A DNA stretch of 64,000 bases from the NCBI GenBank assembly GCA_964036665.1, contig OZ038531.1, positions 8,556,168-8,620,167 of the forward strand. Reading direction: 5' to 3'. This DNA comes from Gordius sp. MW1. Its lineage: Eukaryota; Nematomorpha; Gordioida; Gordea; Gordiidae. The translations under genes were made by a program, and so were the position numbers. Position 1 is the stretch's first letter; each line of letters starts with the position of its first letter. Below the pieces are notes generated by a model. It saw nothing but the letters and a program-made list of their open reading frames with translations, did not search any database and was not told where the DNA came from. Shown here piece after piece: positions 55,280 to 63,450 of this stretch.

Positions 55280-58068
55280 CTGTTATGAAAACTACAAATC
55301 TAGGTTGGGAAATAGAAGTGGAATGTGCGCTCTTACTAGATCTACCAAAAAAGGATGTCTCAAGTGTAATATCTTTAATTAATAATGATAATACATTGCC
55401 TTTTGTGGCGAGGTATCGACAAACTAAAACAGGAAATATGAGCCTTGAAAATTTACGCAAGTTGTGGGTAACCTATGAAGAGTTGAAGTACATTTAAATT
55501 ATTAATTGCATAATTTGCATTATTTTAGAAAGGTCCACAAAAGGGCTACTATTATTTTAAAGCAACTTTCTGATCTTAATATTTGTGATGATACCTTGAT
55601 AGTTTCAACAATGTTGGCCAGAAGTGAGGATGATTTAGACCTTATTGTATATAATTTATTAGTTTGATTGCTATAATATATGTAGGATAATATAATGAAA
55701 ATGAACAAAAAATCAAATAGTCAAAAAATTAAGGAGCTTAAATTAGATAGCTATATTGAAAAGTTATTTAAAAGACAAATAAATTTTGATTTTTGGGATT
55801 TTGAAAAAAGTAATGTTTAGAATTACAAAATTTTAATATTTCAGATGAGTTATTAAGGGAAGCATTTACTAATAGAATATATACTGACAATATTCACAAA
55901 ATGTCTAATATGTAAGGCAATCTACGTTATTATAAACGTTATAGAATCACAAAAGATAATGTTAAATTGATATCCATTGTTAAAAAAGGGACACAGAAAA
56001 CAAAAATAGATACCAAGCATAAATATGAGTCATATTTCAATTTTTCTGCAAACTTGAATAACATTAAACCATATCAAGTATGCTGTGTTAATATATAAAA
56101 TTAAGTAATATAGTGCAATTTTTATATTAAAATAAGTTTTTACAATCACATATTTTCTGATGGTTTTACTAGCCTACATCTATTTAAATGGAAGCTTATT
56201 TTATAAGGATGAAAAAGAAGGCTAAATTATTGAGGCGACATGAATTTCAAATAACCTAAAAACATTTTCCCCTTAAATAGAAAATATTAACCCCCCCCCC
56301 CCAGATTAAAGTTTAAAGGTAACCAAATTATGCCAAATTCAAGGGTAGGAATGAAATTGAAGCTCTCTTTAAGTCAATCAATAATTAACTTTAATTATCT
56401 CATTACCTTATAATATTTATGGTTAAATTACAGCGTTTCTCTATTTGTTTGAACATCTTAACTCCCCTCCCGCACACTAGTAGGAGAGAAAAGGGTGATC
56501 AATCAAAGCTTTTAAAAAAGAACGCCCTTTCTCTCTCCTTCCTTCGCGTGCAACTTACTCCTTCCCTGACCATTTACATGCCTTCGCCACTCTTACATTA
56601 TTGTTTGCCCTTTTTTATAATTTTTTGTTTTTCGTCTAAAATTTGTCGTTTTTTTTGCTGTTTTTTTTAATAAGGCACTAACAATTAAAATATTTATGAA
56701 GGTAAAATAACCTCTTAATTTACATATTACAAATATTGGAATGTATAACTTTATTGTAAAAAATTATAGTACAAGTCAAAAAAATACAAATACACGTACA
56801 AATTACTAATTAATATTTTCATTATTTAAACATGGATCAATATATTGTATATACTGAAATTACCTGGGATTTAAAATTTTCCACTAGTGACAATAAATAA
56901 CTTTCATTTGAGGTTCACCTTTTCTTACGATAAATTTTAACTTACTGACAACCTCTTCTATTGGATGGGGAATATGGGGGCAGGTATAGGACTTTATGCC
57001 CAAAAGCCGATAATGTATTCTTCACAATTTGTGAATGATGAAATGGAACATTATCCATTACAATTACACAATTTTGAATATTCCTAGTCGCTAACTCTTG
57101 GAATATAATTCTGTTAAAAAATCATTAAATTTTTGGCTGTTACATAGTAATATGTATTGTCACTAGTGGAAAATTCTAAATCCCAGGTAATTTCACATAT
57201 AGTTTACAATATGTATATACAATATTTTTAGATTAGTTCTGAAAATTGTCAAAATTATTTTAACCATGTAAAACAATATATTGATCCATGTTTAAATAAT
57301 GAAAATATTAATTACTAATTTGTACGTGTATTTGTATTTTTTTGACTTGTACTATAATTTTTTACAATAAAGTTATACATTCCAATATTTGTAATATGTA
57401 AATTTAGAAGTTATTTTACCTAATATTTCATAAATATTTTAATTGTAAGTGCCTTATTAAAAAAACAGCAAAAAAAACGACAAATTTTAGACGAAAAACA
57501 AAAAATTATAAAAAAGGGCAAACAATAATGTAAGAGTGGCGAAGGCATGTAAATGGTCAGGGAAGGAGTAAGTCGCACGCGAAAGAAGGAGAGAGAAAGG
57601 GCGTTCTTTTTTAAAAGCTTTGATTGATCACTCTTTTCTCTCCTACTAGTGTGCGGGAGGGGAGTTAAGATGTTCAAACAAATAGAGAAACGCTGTATGA
57701 CGAGTTAATCATGTTTCAAAACTTTTAGTTTTGTTATTAACGTACACTTAAAAAAGGTTAATTTAGTACTAGGTTGGCCCAGATAACTTTCAATCAAAGT
57801 CATTATTCCATTTTAGAAAAAATAAATATAAATGAATAAATTGATCATTTAGACATTGGCTTTGTTAAGGGGTGAAATGCATAAGGTGCTAAATTTGGGG
57901 CTTGAAGCTTCAGAATGGTGCAAAAGAAAAGCCCTTCAAGAACTTGACAATACCTATAGCCATTTTGTCACTATCCAAAACTCAAAAGCTTCCTCCTTAC
58001 TACGGCAAATGCTGAGCCAAGCTTTGGACACCAAAATAATCCCACAACTACTTAGGAAATACAAGTTT
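55280..58068 (+). CDS. SRBD1: SRBD1/Tex-family protein, six consecutive exons (partial gene)
   Basis: Tex-family proteins are nucleic-acid-binding proteins related to Spt6; animal SRBD1 is poorly characterised. Exons: 55280-55487, 55529-55646, 55686-55809, 55845-55911, 55945-56077, 57853-58068. All junctions have GT-AG ends and join in frame. The first reads IISLxND-type NNDNTLPFVARYRQTK, then LRKLWVTYEELK; the second KVHKRATIILKQL and ARSEDDLDLI; the third SNSQKIKELKLDSYI; the fifth YESYFNFSANLNNIKPYQ; the sixth LALLRGEMHKVLNLGLEASE, WCKRKAL and LSQALDTKIIPQLLRKYKF. These follow the order of the SRBD1 N-terminal Tex-like region, including the RGE...KVL and S-D-IPLL-R-YK patterns. The sequence is diverged and somewhat shorter than vertebrate SRBD1. 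The first four introns are 41, 39, 35 and (candidate) 33 nt; the fifth is 1775 nt and hosts a mariner-like element. YqgF, helix-hairpin-helix and S1 domains would lie beyond; a Ty3/gypsy element begins 400 bp further on. Confidence 0.75.
56431..57695 (-). mobile_element. IS630-Tc1-mariner-type element with long inverted arms, in SRBD1 intron
   Basis: Starts CAGCGTTTCTCTATTTG and ends CAAATAGAGAAACGCTG, flanked on both sides by TA, the Tc1/mariner target duplication (56429-56430 and 57696-57697). Arms run about 470 bp inward (56431-56900 and about 57150-57695); landmarks TCCCGCACACTAGTAGGAGA, TGGATCAATATATTG and CTGGGATTTAAAATTTTCCA recur inverted, with a short extra stretch in the right arm. 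The core has a transposase relic on the minus strand. Hydrophobic ORFs in the arms are mirror images and not genes. Confidence 0.88.
56884..57100 (-). pseudogene. Tc1/mariner (DDE_3-type) transposase relic
   Basis: The minus strand reads IQNCVIVMDNVPFHHSQIV, then LSAFGHKVLYLPPYSP, and in the next frame HPIEEVVSKLKFIVRKG. MDN with the second catalytic Asp, YLPPYSP, and the PIEE glutamate are the hallmark of the IS630-Tc1-mariner catalytic domain. One frameshift separates PYSP from HPIEE and the N-terminal DNA-binding half is absent, so the element is not autonomous. Confidence 0.85.
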
Positions 58069-58469
58069 GTGGAGTCAATATTATGTTGTTTTTTGTTGAA
58101 CCATTACATTAGTGCCCACACTATTTTAAGTTATATAGATAGTTTTAATTGAGGCCCAGCACGTGTGGCTCGATTGGCCTCAGACAAAAGTTAAATTGGG
58201 CCTGGGGCCTGATGGAGTAGCTCGGGCCTGGCAAACAAGGTCTAGCCGATAAATTGGTTTGTATATTTTTTAAATTAAACCTTCCCAATTAAGGAATGCA
58301 ATGTTTGTAAAGGGGTTAATCAGCTTTTGATGAGTCAGTACTTTCTTATCATTTTTTGTTTAAAACACCTAGATAATCAATTTTTTACAAAACTTTAAAA
58401 ATATATTCTAATTTATAAGATTACAAATATTTAATGTTTAATAATAAAATTCCTAGTTTACTGTTTTTT
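58069..58469. other. Spacer between SRBD1 exon 6 and the gypsy LTR
   Basis: A GGGCCTGGGGCCTG-rich patch near 58195 resembles subterminal hAT sequence, but no ends were found. Otherwise AT-rich and presumably intronic. Confidence 0.35.
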
Positions 58470-58902
58470 GTTATTATAGAAAGACAAAAAACACCATGAT
58501 AATATTATTTATTAATTATTGATAAAGATATTATAGAACCGTAATATTATGAACGTTTAATCTTTATTACTTACATAAATTCCGAATATAACAATTAATA
58601 CGAACGTTAAAAGACTATAAGGTAAAAAAGATGAGTGGCGAGATTACAATGGGAAAACAGATAAAAATGATGTGGGTAAAACAAATGGAAGAGTGTCTGT
58701 ATGTTTGTTGTCTTCTATATTTTATACCACGATGGTGTCAACAACACAACAACATCAATACCAATAGTGCTTCCCCATCGATGTATAATGCGCATCATTA
58801 AATGGCTTGGCGTGATTGACGTGTAAATAAGTGAATTGATATGACTGACGTGTAGCGCGCACCAGTAACTGAATAGATAGACGTACAGCGATTACCACAC
58901 CA
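58470..58902 (-). repeat. Probable 3' LTR with polypurine tract
   Basis: On the minus strand a polypurine tract AAAGGGGA (about 58910-58903) is followed by TGGTGTGGTAATCGC, the expected TG start. A TATA-like GGTATAAAATATAG lies near 58730-58717, and AATAAAG near 58562 could be the polyadenylation signal. The end near AATAACA at about 58470 is a guess because the partner LTR is not in the window. Confidence 0.55.
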
Positions 58903-59014
58903 TCCCCTTTAAGAAAGACCCCAAAGAGGACGGGAGCGGGGAGTCAAAAAAAATGTAGCGAGCCGTCAGGTACGGGAACGGCCTCCCCGATAGACGTCAT
59001 TGGGTCCGCACTTG

Positions 59015-59632
59015 CTACCCATTATTGCCGTCTGGCTGACCCCCTCGCTTTGATTCTCGAACCGCTAGATCGTATTCTAACAGCGTTACCGTCGCCATCG
59101 GCGCCAGTACCGCGTCCGTATTCACGACATCGGGTGGGTCAAGGTGCATCGCTACACTGACAGCAGCCTCACCCACGCCGGCGTTTACAGACCCTATCGA
59201 CGAGACACTAGGCGCCCCCGGCGGTGTTAGCGTTGTGCCTCCACACGCGGCCCTCCGATGCCGGCGTAGGCACAAACTACACCACCTTCGGGCAGCCCTG
59301 CGTCGCCCTCCGCGCGCCGCCGTCGGGGCAATCACCGTGCCCCCTCGGACCGGGCGAACCGGCGGAAGGACTTCTCTGGGATCCCTCCGAACCCCAGCAG
59401 TCGAGGTACCGCTGCCCCCAGCGCGTCCTCCTCGACTGATTCTACCACCTCGTTCTCTATTCCCGGGCTGCGGGGCACCGCCCTGGGAATATCTTCGTTC
59501 GTGGAAGCTCACCATATGAGGGATACCGTCTCGGCCCACCACGAACGATACGAAAAGGTCCGTCGGGGCGTAAAGCGGATCAATCACTTCCACTTCCACC
59601 CTGAACCGGCACCATGATGCGATAATGTCCAT
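59015..59632 (-). CDS. Extra ORF after pol in the gypsy element, Arg/Gly-rich with a zinc knuckle
   Basis: A 205-codon ORF starting 50 nt after the pol stop, in another frame, and ending about 110 nt before the polypurine tract. N-terminal residues 1-55 look folded (FRVEVEVIDPLYAPTDLFV); residues 55-120 are rich in Arg, Gly and Pro (RISRGGRAGGSG); then comes WCSLCLRRHRRAAC, a CX2CX3HX4C motif with the same spacing as the gag zinc knuckle of this element (CFNCGGPHVLRYC); the C-terminus is acidic and Ala/Val-rich. No signal peptide or membrane segment, so it is not an envelope gene. A nucleic-acid-binding, Gag-like role is inferred only from the knuckle and the basic stretch. Confidence 0.6.
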   Translation of the reverse strand: MDIIASWCRFRVEVEVIDPLYAPTDLFVSFVVGRDGIPHMVSFHERRYSQGGAPQPGNRERGGRISRGGRAGGSGTSTAGVRRDPREVLPPVRPVRGGTVIAPTAARGGRRRAARRWCSLCLRRHRRAACGGTTLTPPGAPSVSSIGSVNAGVGEAAVSVAMHLDPPDVVNTDAVLAPMATVTLLEYDLAVRESKRGGQPDGNNG

Positions 59633-59682
59633 CTAATGCACAATAATAAATATACATATTATCGCATATCAAAGATAACCCA

Positions 59683-62600
59683 TTAACATCGCAACCTTAA
59701 TTGCTCCTCGTGTCTAACCGTGCGGTTATTAGAGCCCGTAAACTCAACCTCGTAGGCTTTTGAGCCCACGTGGGGTTTCACCACAGCTTCCAACCACCGC
59801 TCGGTTCCACGATACACGCGAGCCCATACTAAATTACCAACCTCGTACCGACTGGAAGCAGACTCGCTAGTTGTTAAACCGGAGTCCACCCACACATCGA
59901 TCGGCACGCGAGGTAATCTATTTAAAAATATTTTACTAACAGGGGCGGGACACGGAAAGCGAGCGGACGCATTATGTAATAATCTATACATCCATATGCC
60001 GTCCTTCTCTACCTTCTCATTTTTCAACCATTTCTTAACGATCGCAACATGTCGTTCCGCCAACCCGTTAGAACTTGGGTGATATGGAGGTGTTAATAAA
60101 TGCAGTATACCCCATTTACCGCAAAACACCTTAAACTCGGCGCTAGTAAAGGCAGTACCGTTATCGGATACTATATACCTCGGGATACCATAAGCGCCCA
60201 TTAAATTCTTTAAAAAATCAATAACCACCCCGGTAGACAGCTTCGTGACGCGTTGAAATTCAACCCAACTCGAAGCCGCGTCCACCAGTAAAAGATATTG
60301 TTTCGAATCAAAGTCGAAAAAGTCTAGATGTACCCGGTCCCAAACGTTTCGAGCCCGCGGCCACCTAGCTTGTTTATCGTGCTTGGGCATGCACGCATTT
60401 TTACTACACGCAGTACATTTACGCCCATACATGCCAATATCAGCGCCCATTTTAGGCCACCAAACATAATTACGCGCCATTGCTTTCATTTTAGACGCGC
60501 CGTTATGTCCAGCATGCAATAATTCCAACACTTGTGGTCGCAACCCCCGTGGAATCACTATGCGTTCGCCACGTAGTACAACCCCGTAGTTAAGATAGAG
60601 TTCGTTAACCACGCCACGATAACACCTAGCGACCTCCTCGATTGTCGCCTGACCATTCAAGTATTTAGTAACCCCATGCAACTCCTCGTCCTTGTCCACC
60701 TCCTCCTTAAGGTTAACTGACGGAAAAGCTTGAGTTACGACGTTAATCAAATAATTCTCACCCTCTAGTTCCTCCTTAGGTACCGCTTCATCGCTCTCAC
60801 CTAAGCGCGATAATGTGTCTGGAACATAGTTCGTTGCGCCCTTTTTGTACTCCAAGGTCACGTCAAAGTTACCTAAGAACAACAACCATTTTTGTAACCT
60901 AGGGCTTAGCAACAAACTACCATTACACTTCGCAAAAAGAGGAACTAGTGGTTTATGGTCAGTAAAGATTTTAAACTTACGACCAATAAGATATTCACGA
61001 CATTTATTTAACGCAAACACTACAGCTAAAGCCTCTTTTTCAATTACAGAATAATTAAGCTCTGCCGCCGTCAATTTACGTGAAAAAAATAGTATCGGTC
61101 GCTCAGTTCCTTTAATAACATGAAAGAGCATGCCACCTATACCACTCTTCGATGCGTCAACCGCCAACCCTATGGGAAAGTTACGATCAAAACACACCAG
61201 AACTGGGTCGCTTCCCAACAAGTTTTTCAACTTCTCGAAAGCTACCTGTTCTCTATCGGACCAAACAAAACGCACGTTGTCTTTAGTTAACCTATGCAAG
61301 GGAGCTGCTACCTCCGAGCAATGCGGTATAAACTTGCGATAATAATTCAGAGATTCCATGAAAGACAAGACTTCCTTCCTGTTAGTTGGGGCTCGTATCT
61401 TTAAAATCGCAGCCACATTACTACCCAGAGGGCGTATTTTCCCACATGCAATAACGTGCCCTAAGAATGTCACTTCTGTCACTCCGATCATGCATTTTTT
61501 CATAGTTAGACGTAATCCCCTCTCCTGGATGCGCTTAAGAACTGACTCTAAACGCGAATCGTGTTCTTGCGTCGTAGTGCCAACAATCAGCACATCATCC
61601 AGGTAAAAGAATACACCGTCCAAACCCTGAAAAACGGAGGCCATAGTTTTCTGGAACACCGCCGCAGAAATACTCAACCCAAACGGCAAGCGATTAAACG
61701 AAAACAACCCCAAAGGAGTATTTATTGTCATCAACCGCGCCGAACGAGCACTTAATTTAATTTGTAAATATGCCGACCTTAGATCCAGCTTTGTAAAGAA
61801 ACATGCATTATTTAGGTTCGCTAAAATTTCCTCCACCCGCGGCATTGGGTACTTAATTTCCACCAACCACGGATTAAGCGTAACCCTAAAATCAATACAA
61901 AGCCGCAAAGACCCGTCGACTTTCTTAACTGGAACCAGAGGAGTCGCCCACTCACTATAATCAACGGGCGTAATAATCCCCTGTTCCGTCCAGTCCCGCA
62001 GAACCGCATCTACCTCGTCCCGCCATATGAACGGGATGCGCCTACTTGGACAAAATTTGGGATAGGCCCCACGTTTGAGTCTCACCTCATATTCATAACC
62101 TTTCAAACACCCTAGACCTTCAGCAAAAACTGAATCGTAGCTCCTAACTATATTACGCAAATTCAATTGCCACTTGCCCAGGTCGCCGAATCCACTCAAC
62201 ACGTCCGTAGACGTCACACCCGTAGGCGTCACACCCGTAGGTGTACCGACGATTAACGTCGAAAGAGGTTTCACGACTAAAGTCGTAACTTCGGCATCAC
62301 TCGGGAGCTCAATATTACATATCATCGCAACCCCACCCGGGCAAGATTTCACACAAGGAGCTACCCAACAACTAGGGGTTGTTTCTATCAATGAGTCACA
62401 GAGACCAAACCATCTAACATGCGGGCCTATAACCTGCAGCCAATCCCAACCCATTAAAGGATCGATTCTAGCCGCTGTTAAATATAATATCAATGTCCAG
62501 CGCGCGTCACTAGCCGCCACCTCTACGCTGGCTTTACCCACTAACTCTACCGCCGCGCCATCTAATTGGCGGGCATTAAAAAAAGGTCGGGCAATTTTTT

Positions 62601-62751
62601 TACTAGGCCAAAGGGTATCAAACTGTAAAATGGACATTAAACTTACACAAGCCCCAGAGTCTAAAATGAAATTAATTAACGTACCGTCCACCCACACCTT
62701 CGCCGTGGGCAGTCGAGTACCAAACAATAATTGGGGAATGGAGCTTGTCAA
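59683..62751 (-). CDS. pol: Gypsy pol: protease, reverse transcriptase, RNase H, integrase
   Basis: An intact 1022-codon frame. Protease: ILDSGACVSLMS with catalytic Asp31. RT about 235-415: SEWATPLVPVKKVDGSLRLC, KLDLRSAYLQIKL, RLPFGLSISAAVFQ and FFYLDDVLIV with the YLDD active site. RNase H about 520-640: LAVDASKSGIGGML, EKEALAVVFAL and FTDHKPLVPL. Integrase: zinc module around 735-775 (LHAGHNGASKM...CTACSK), DDE core with VHLDFFDF, SDNGTAFTSAEF and NGLAERHV, then a GPY/F-like tail (LVWARVYRG...YEVEFTGS). No chromodomain is visible. It copies element RNA into DNA and integrates it. The frame is the same as the gag segment upstream, from which it is separated by one UGA, so the start at 62751 need not be the real one. 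Confidence 0.93.
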   Translation of the reverse strand: MTSSIPQLLFGTRLPTAKVWVDGTLINFILDSGACVSLMSILQFDTLWPSKKIARPFFNARQLDGAAVELVGKASVEVAASDARWTLILYLTAARIDPLMGWDWLQVIGPHVRWFGLCDSLIETTPSCWVAPCVKSCPGGVAMICNIELPSDAEVTTLVVKPLSTLIVGTPTGVTPTGVTSTDVLSGFGDLGKWQLNLRNIVRSYDSVFAEGLGCLKGYEYEVRLKRGAYPKFCPSRRIPFIWRDEVDAVLRDWTEQGIITPVDYSEWATPLVPVKKVDGSLRLCIDFRVTLNPWLVEIKYPMPRVEEILANLNNACFFTKLDLRSAYLQIKLSARSARLMTINTPLGLFSFNRLPFGLSISAAVFQKTMASVFQGLDGVFFYLDDVLIVGTTTQEHDSRLESVLKRIQERGLRLTMKKCMIGVTEVTFLGHVIACGKIRPLGSNVAAILKIRAPTNRKEVLSFMESLNYYRKFIPHCSEVAAPLHRLTKDNVRFVWSDREQVAFEKLKNLLGSDPVLVCFDRNFPIGLAVDASKSGIGGMLFHVIKGTERPILFFSRKLTAAELNYSVIEKEALAVVFALNKCREYLIGRKFKIFTDHKPLVPLFAKCNGSLLLSPRLQKWLLFLGNFDVTLEYKKGATNYVPDTLSRLGESDEAVPKEELEGENYLINVVTQAFPSVNLKEEVDKDEELHGVTKYLNGQATIEEVARCYRGVVNELYLNYGVVLRGERIVIPRGLRPQVLELLHAGHNGASKMKAMARNYVWWPKMGADIGMYGRKCTACSKNACMPKHDKQARWPRARNVWDRVHLDFFDFDSKQYLLLVDAASSWVEFQRVTKLSTGVVIDFLKNLMGAYGIPRYIVSDNGTAFTSAEFKVFCGKWGILHLLTPPYHPSSNGLAERHVAIVKKWLKNEKVEKDGIWMYRLLHNASARFPCPAPVSKIFLNRLPRVPIDVWVDSGLTTSESASSRYEVGNLVWARVYRGTERWLEAVVKPHVGSKAYEVEFTGSNNRTVRHEEQLRLRC

Positions 62752-62796
62752 ATTAAAATTTATGTTAGAGTAATATGAGCTAGGGACGTTAACATA

Positions 62797-62802
62797 TAGT
62801 CA
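62797..62802 (-). promoter_or_regulatory. UGA-CUA stop context between gag and pol, candidate readthrough site
   Basis: Minus-strand codons run ...GCT GTA GGG CGT TGA CTA TAT GTT..., with gag ending AVGR and the same frame continuing LYVNVPSSYY into pol with no further stop. UGA followed by CUA is the best-known leaky termination context in eukaryotic and viral mRNAs, and stop-codon suppression is an established gag-pol strategy. Readthrough here is inferred from the frame and context, not shown. Confidence 0.55.
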
Positions 62803-63384
62803 ACGCCCTACAGCCCCTGAGCTAGCCTGCGTCGATGGCAAGCCACTTCCACATGCCAAACAATCATTTTTACTCACATTCTCCCTCAACACCGCCTCCG
62901 CGGCATGCACACAATTCGCCACAGGAGCATTAAAATTATTACCCCCATTAAACCTAACCGTAGCATTACCAGAATCATTACTATCCCTATTACCGTAATT
63001 AAATCTATTCCATTGAACTGGCGCATTGTCAAAAGTACCGTCATTAAATTTATTCCTCCTAACTGGAACATTGCTAAAATCATTACTATCCCTGTTACCG
63101 TAATTAAATCTATTCCCTTGTACTGGCGCATTGTCAAAAGTACCGTCGTTAAATTTATTCCTCCTAACTGGAACATTGCTAAAATCATTACTATCCCTGT
63201 TACCATAATTAAATCTATTCCCTTTGTTTTTAAAGTTCCTACCGCCTCCTCTTCTATCACAATATCTTAACACGTGCGGACCACCGCAATTAAAACATCT
63301 AATATTCTTGCTCACCACGTTAACTTTAGCCCCCCTTTGCATTATTTTATACCACACGAACATTAAACTAATTACCACTAACAA
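62800..63384 (-). CDS. gag: Gypsy gag C-terminal (nucleocapsid) segment
   Basis: It encodes a zinc knuckle CFNCGGPHVLRYC (CX2CX3HX4C; one residue shorter than the usual CX2CX4HX4C) followed by an Asn/Arg/Gly-rich region with a 35-residue tandem unit (NRFNYGNRDSNDFSNVPVRR...), about 2.5 copies at 105-bp spacing (62981, 63086, 63191). This would bind element RNA. The frame opens after a stop near 63449; a short hydrophobic run (VLLVVISLMFVWY) precedes the knuckle. Matrix and capsid portions are absent, so gag is incomplete. The 3' end is the in-frame UGA at 62802-62800. Confidence 0.75.
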   Translation of the reverse strand: MLVVISLMFVWYKIMQRGAKVNVVSKNIRCFNCGGPHVLRYCDRRGGGRNFKNKGNRFNYGNRDSNDFSNVPVRRNKFNDGTFDNAPVQGNRFNYGNRDSNDFSNVPVRRNKFNDGTFDNAPVQWNRFNYGNRDSNDSGNATVRFNGGNNFNAPVANCVHAAEAVLRENVSKNDCLACGSGLPSTQASSGAVGR

Positions 63385-63450
63385 AACACCCCAGTTAGTT
63401 CTACATAAGTCTATGTAGAAATTGATATCACAACAAATTTCTTAGCAAAT

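Larger units (their letters stand above)
58470..63450 (-). mobile_element. Ty3/gypsy-type LTR retrotransposon, 5' part missing or out of window
   Basis: The minus strand carries, in order, a partial gag, pol (protease, RT, RNase H, integrase), an extra ORF, a polypurine tract and a 3' LTR. The integrase at the C-terminal end of pol places it in Ty3/gypsy. The coding part is visibly GC-richer than the surrounding DNA. Upstream of the gag segment a stop occurs near 63449, and the remaining 550 bp show no gag N-terminus or LTR, so the element is truncated or rearranged there, or continues past the edge by a route I cannot see. Confidence 0.85.

Noticed and set aside
56419..57677. Mirror-image hydrophobic ORFs (56419-56670 plus, 57677-57420 minus)
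   Set aside because: They lie in the inverted arms of the mariner-like element and are identical by palindromy; no start context or family.
59224..59519. Plus-strand ORFs opposite the extra gypsy ORF
   Set aside because: They are GC-rich shadow frames; orientation and position relative to pol, polypurine tract and LTR favour the minus-strand frame.
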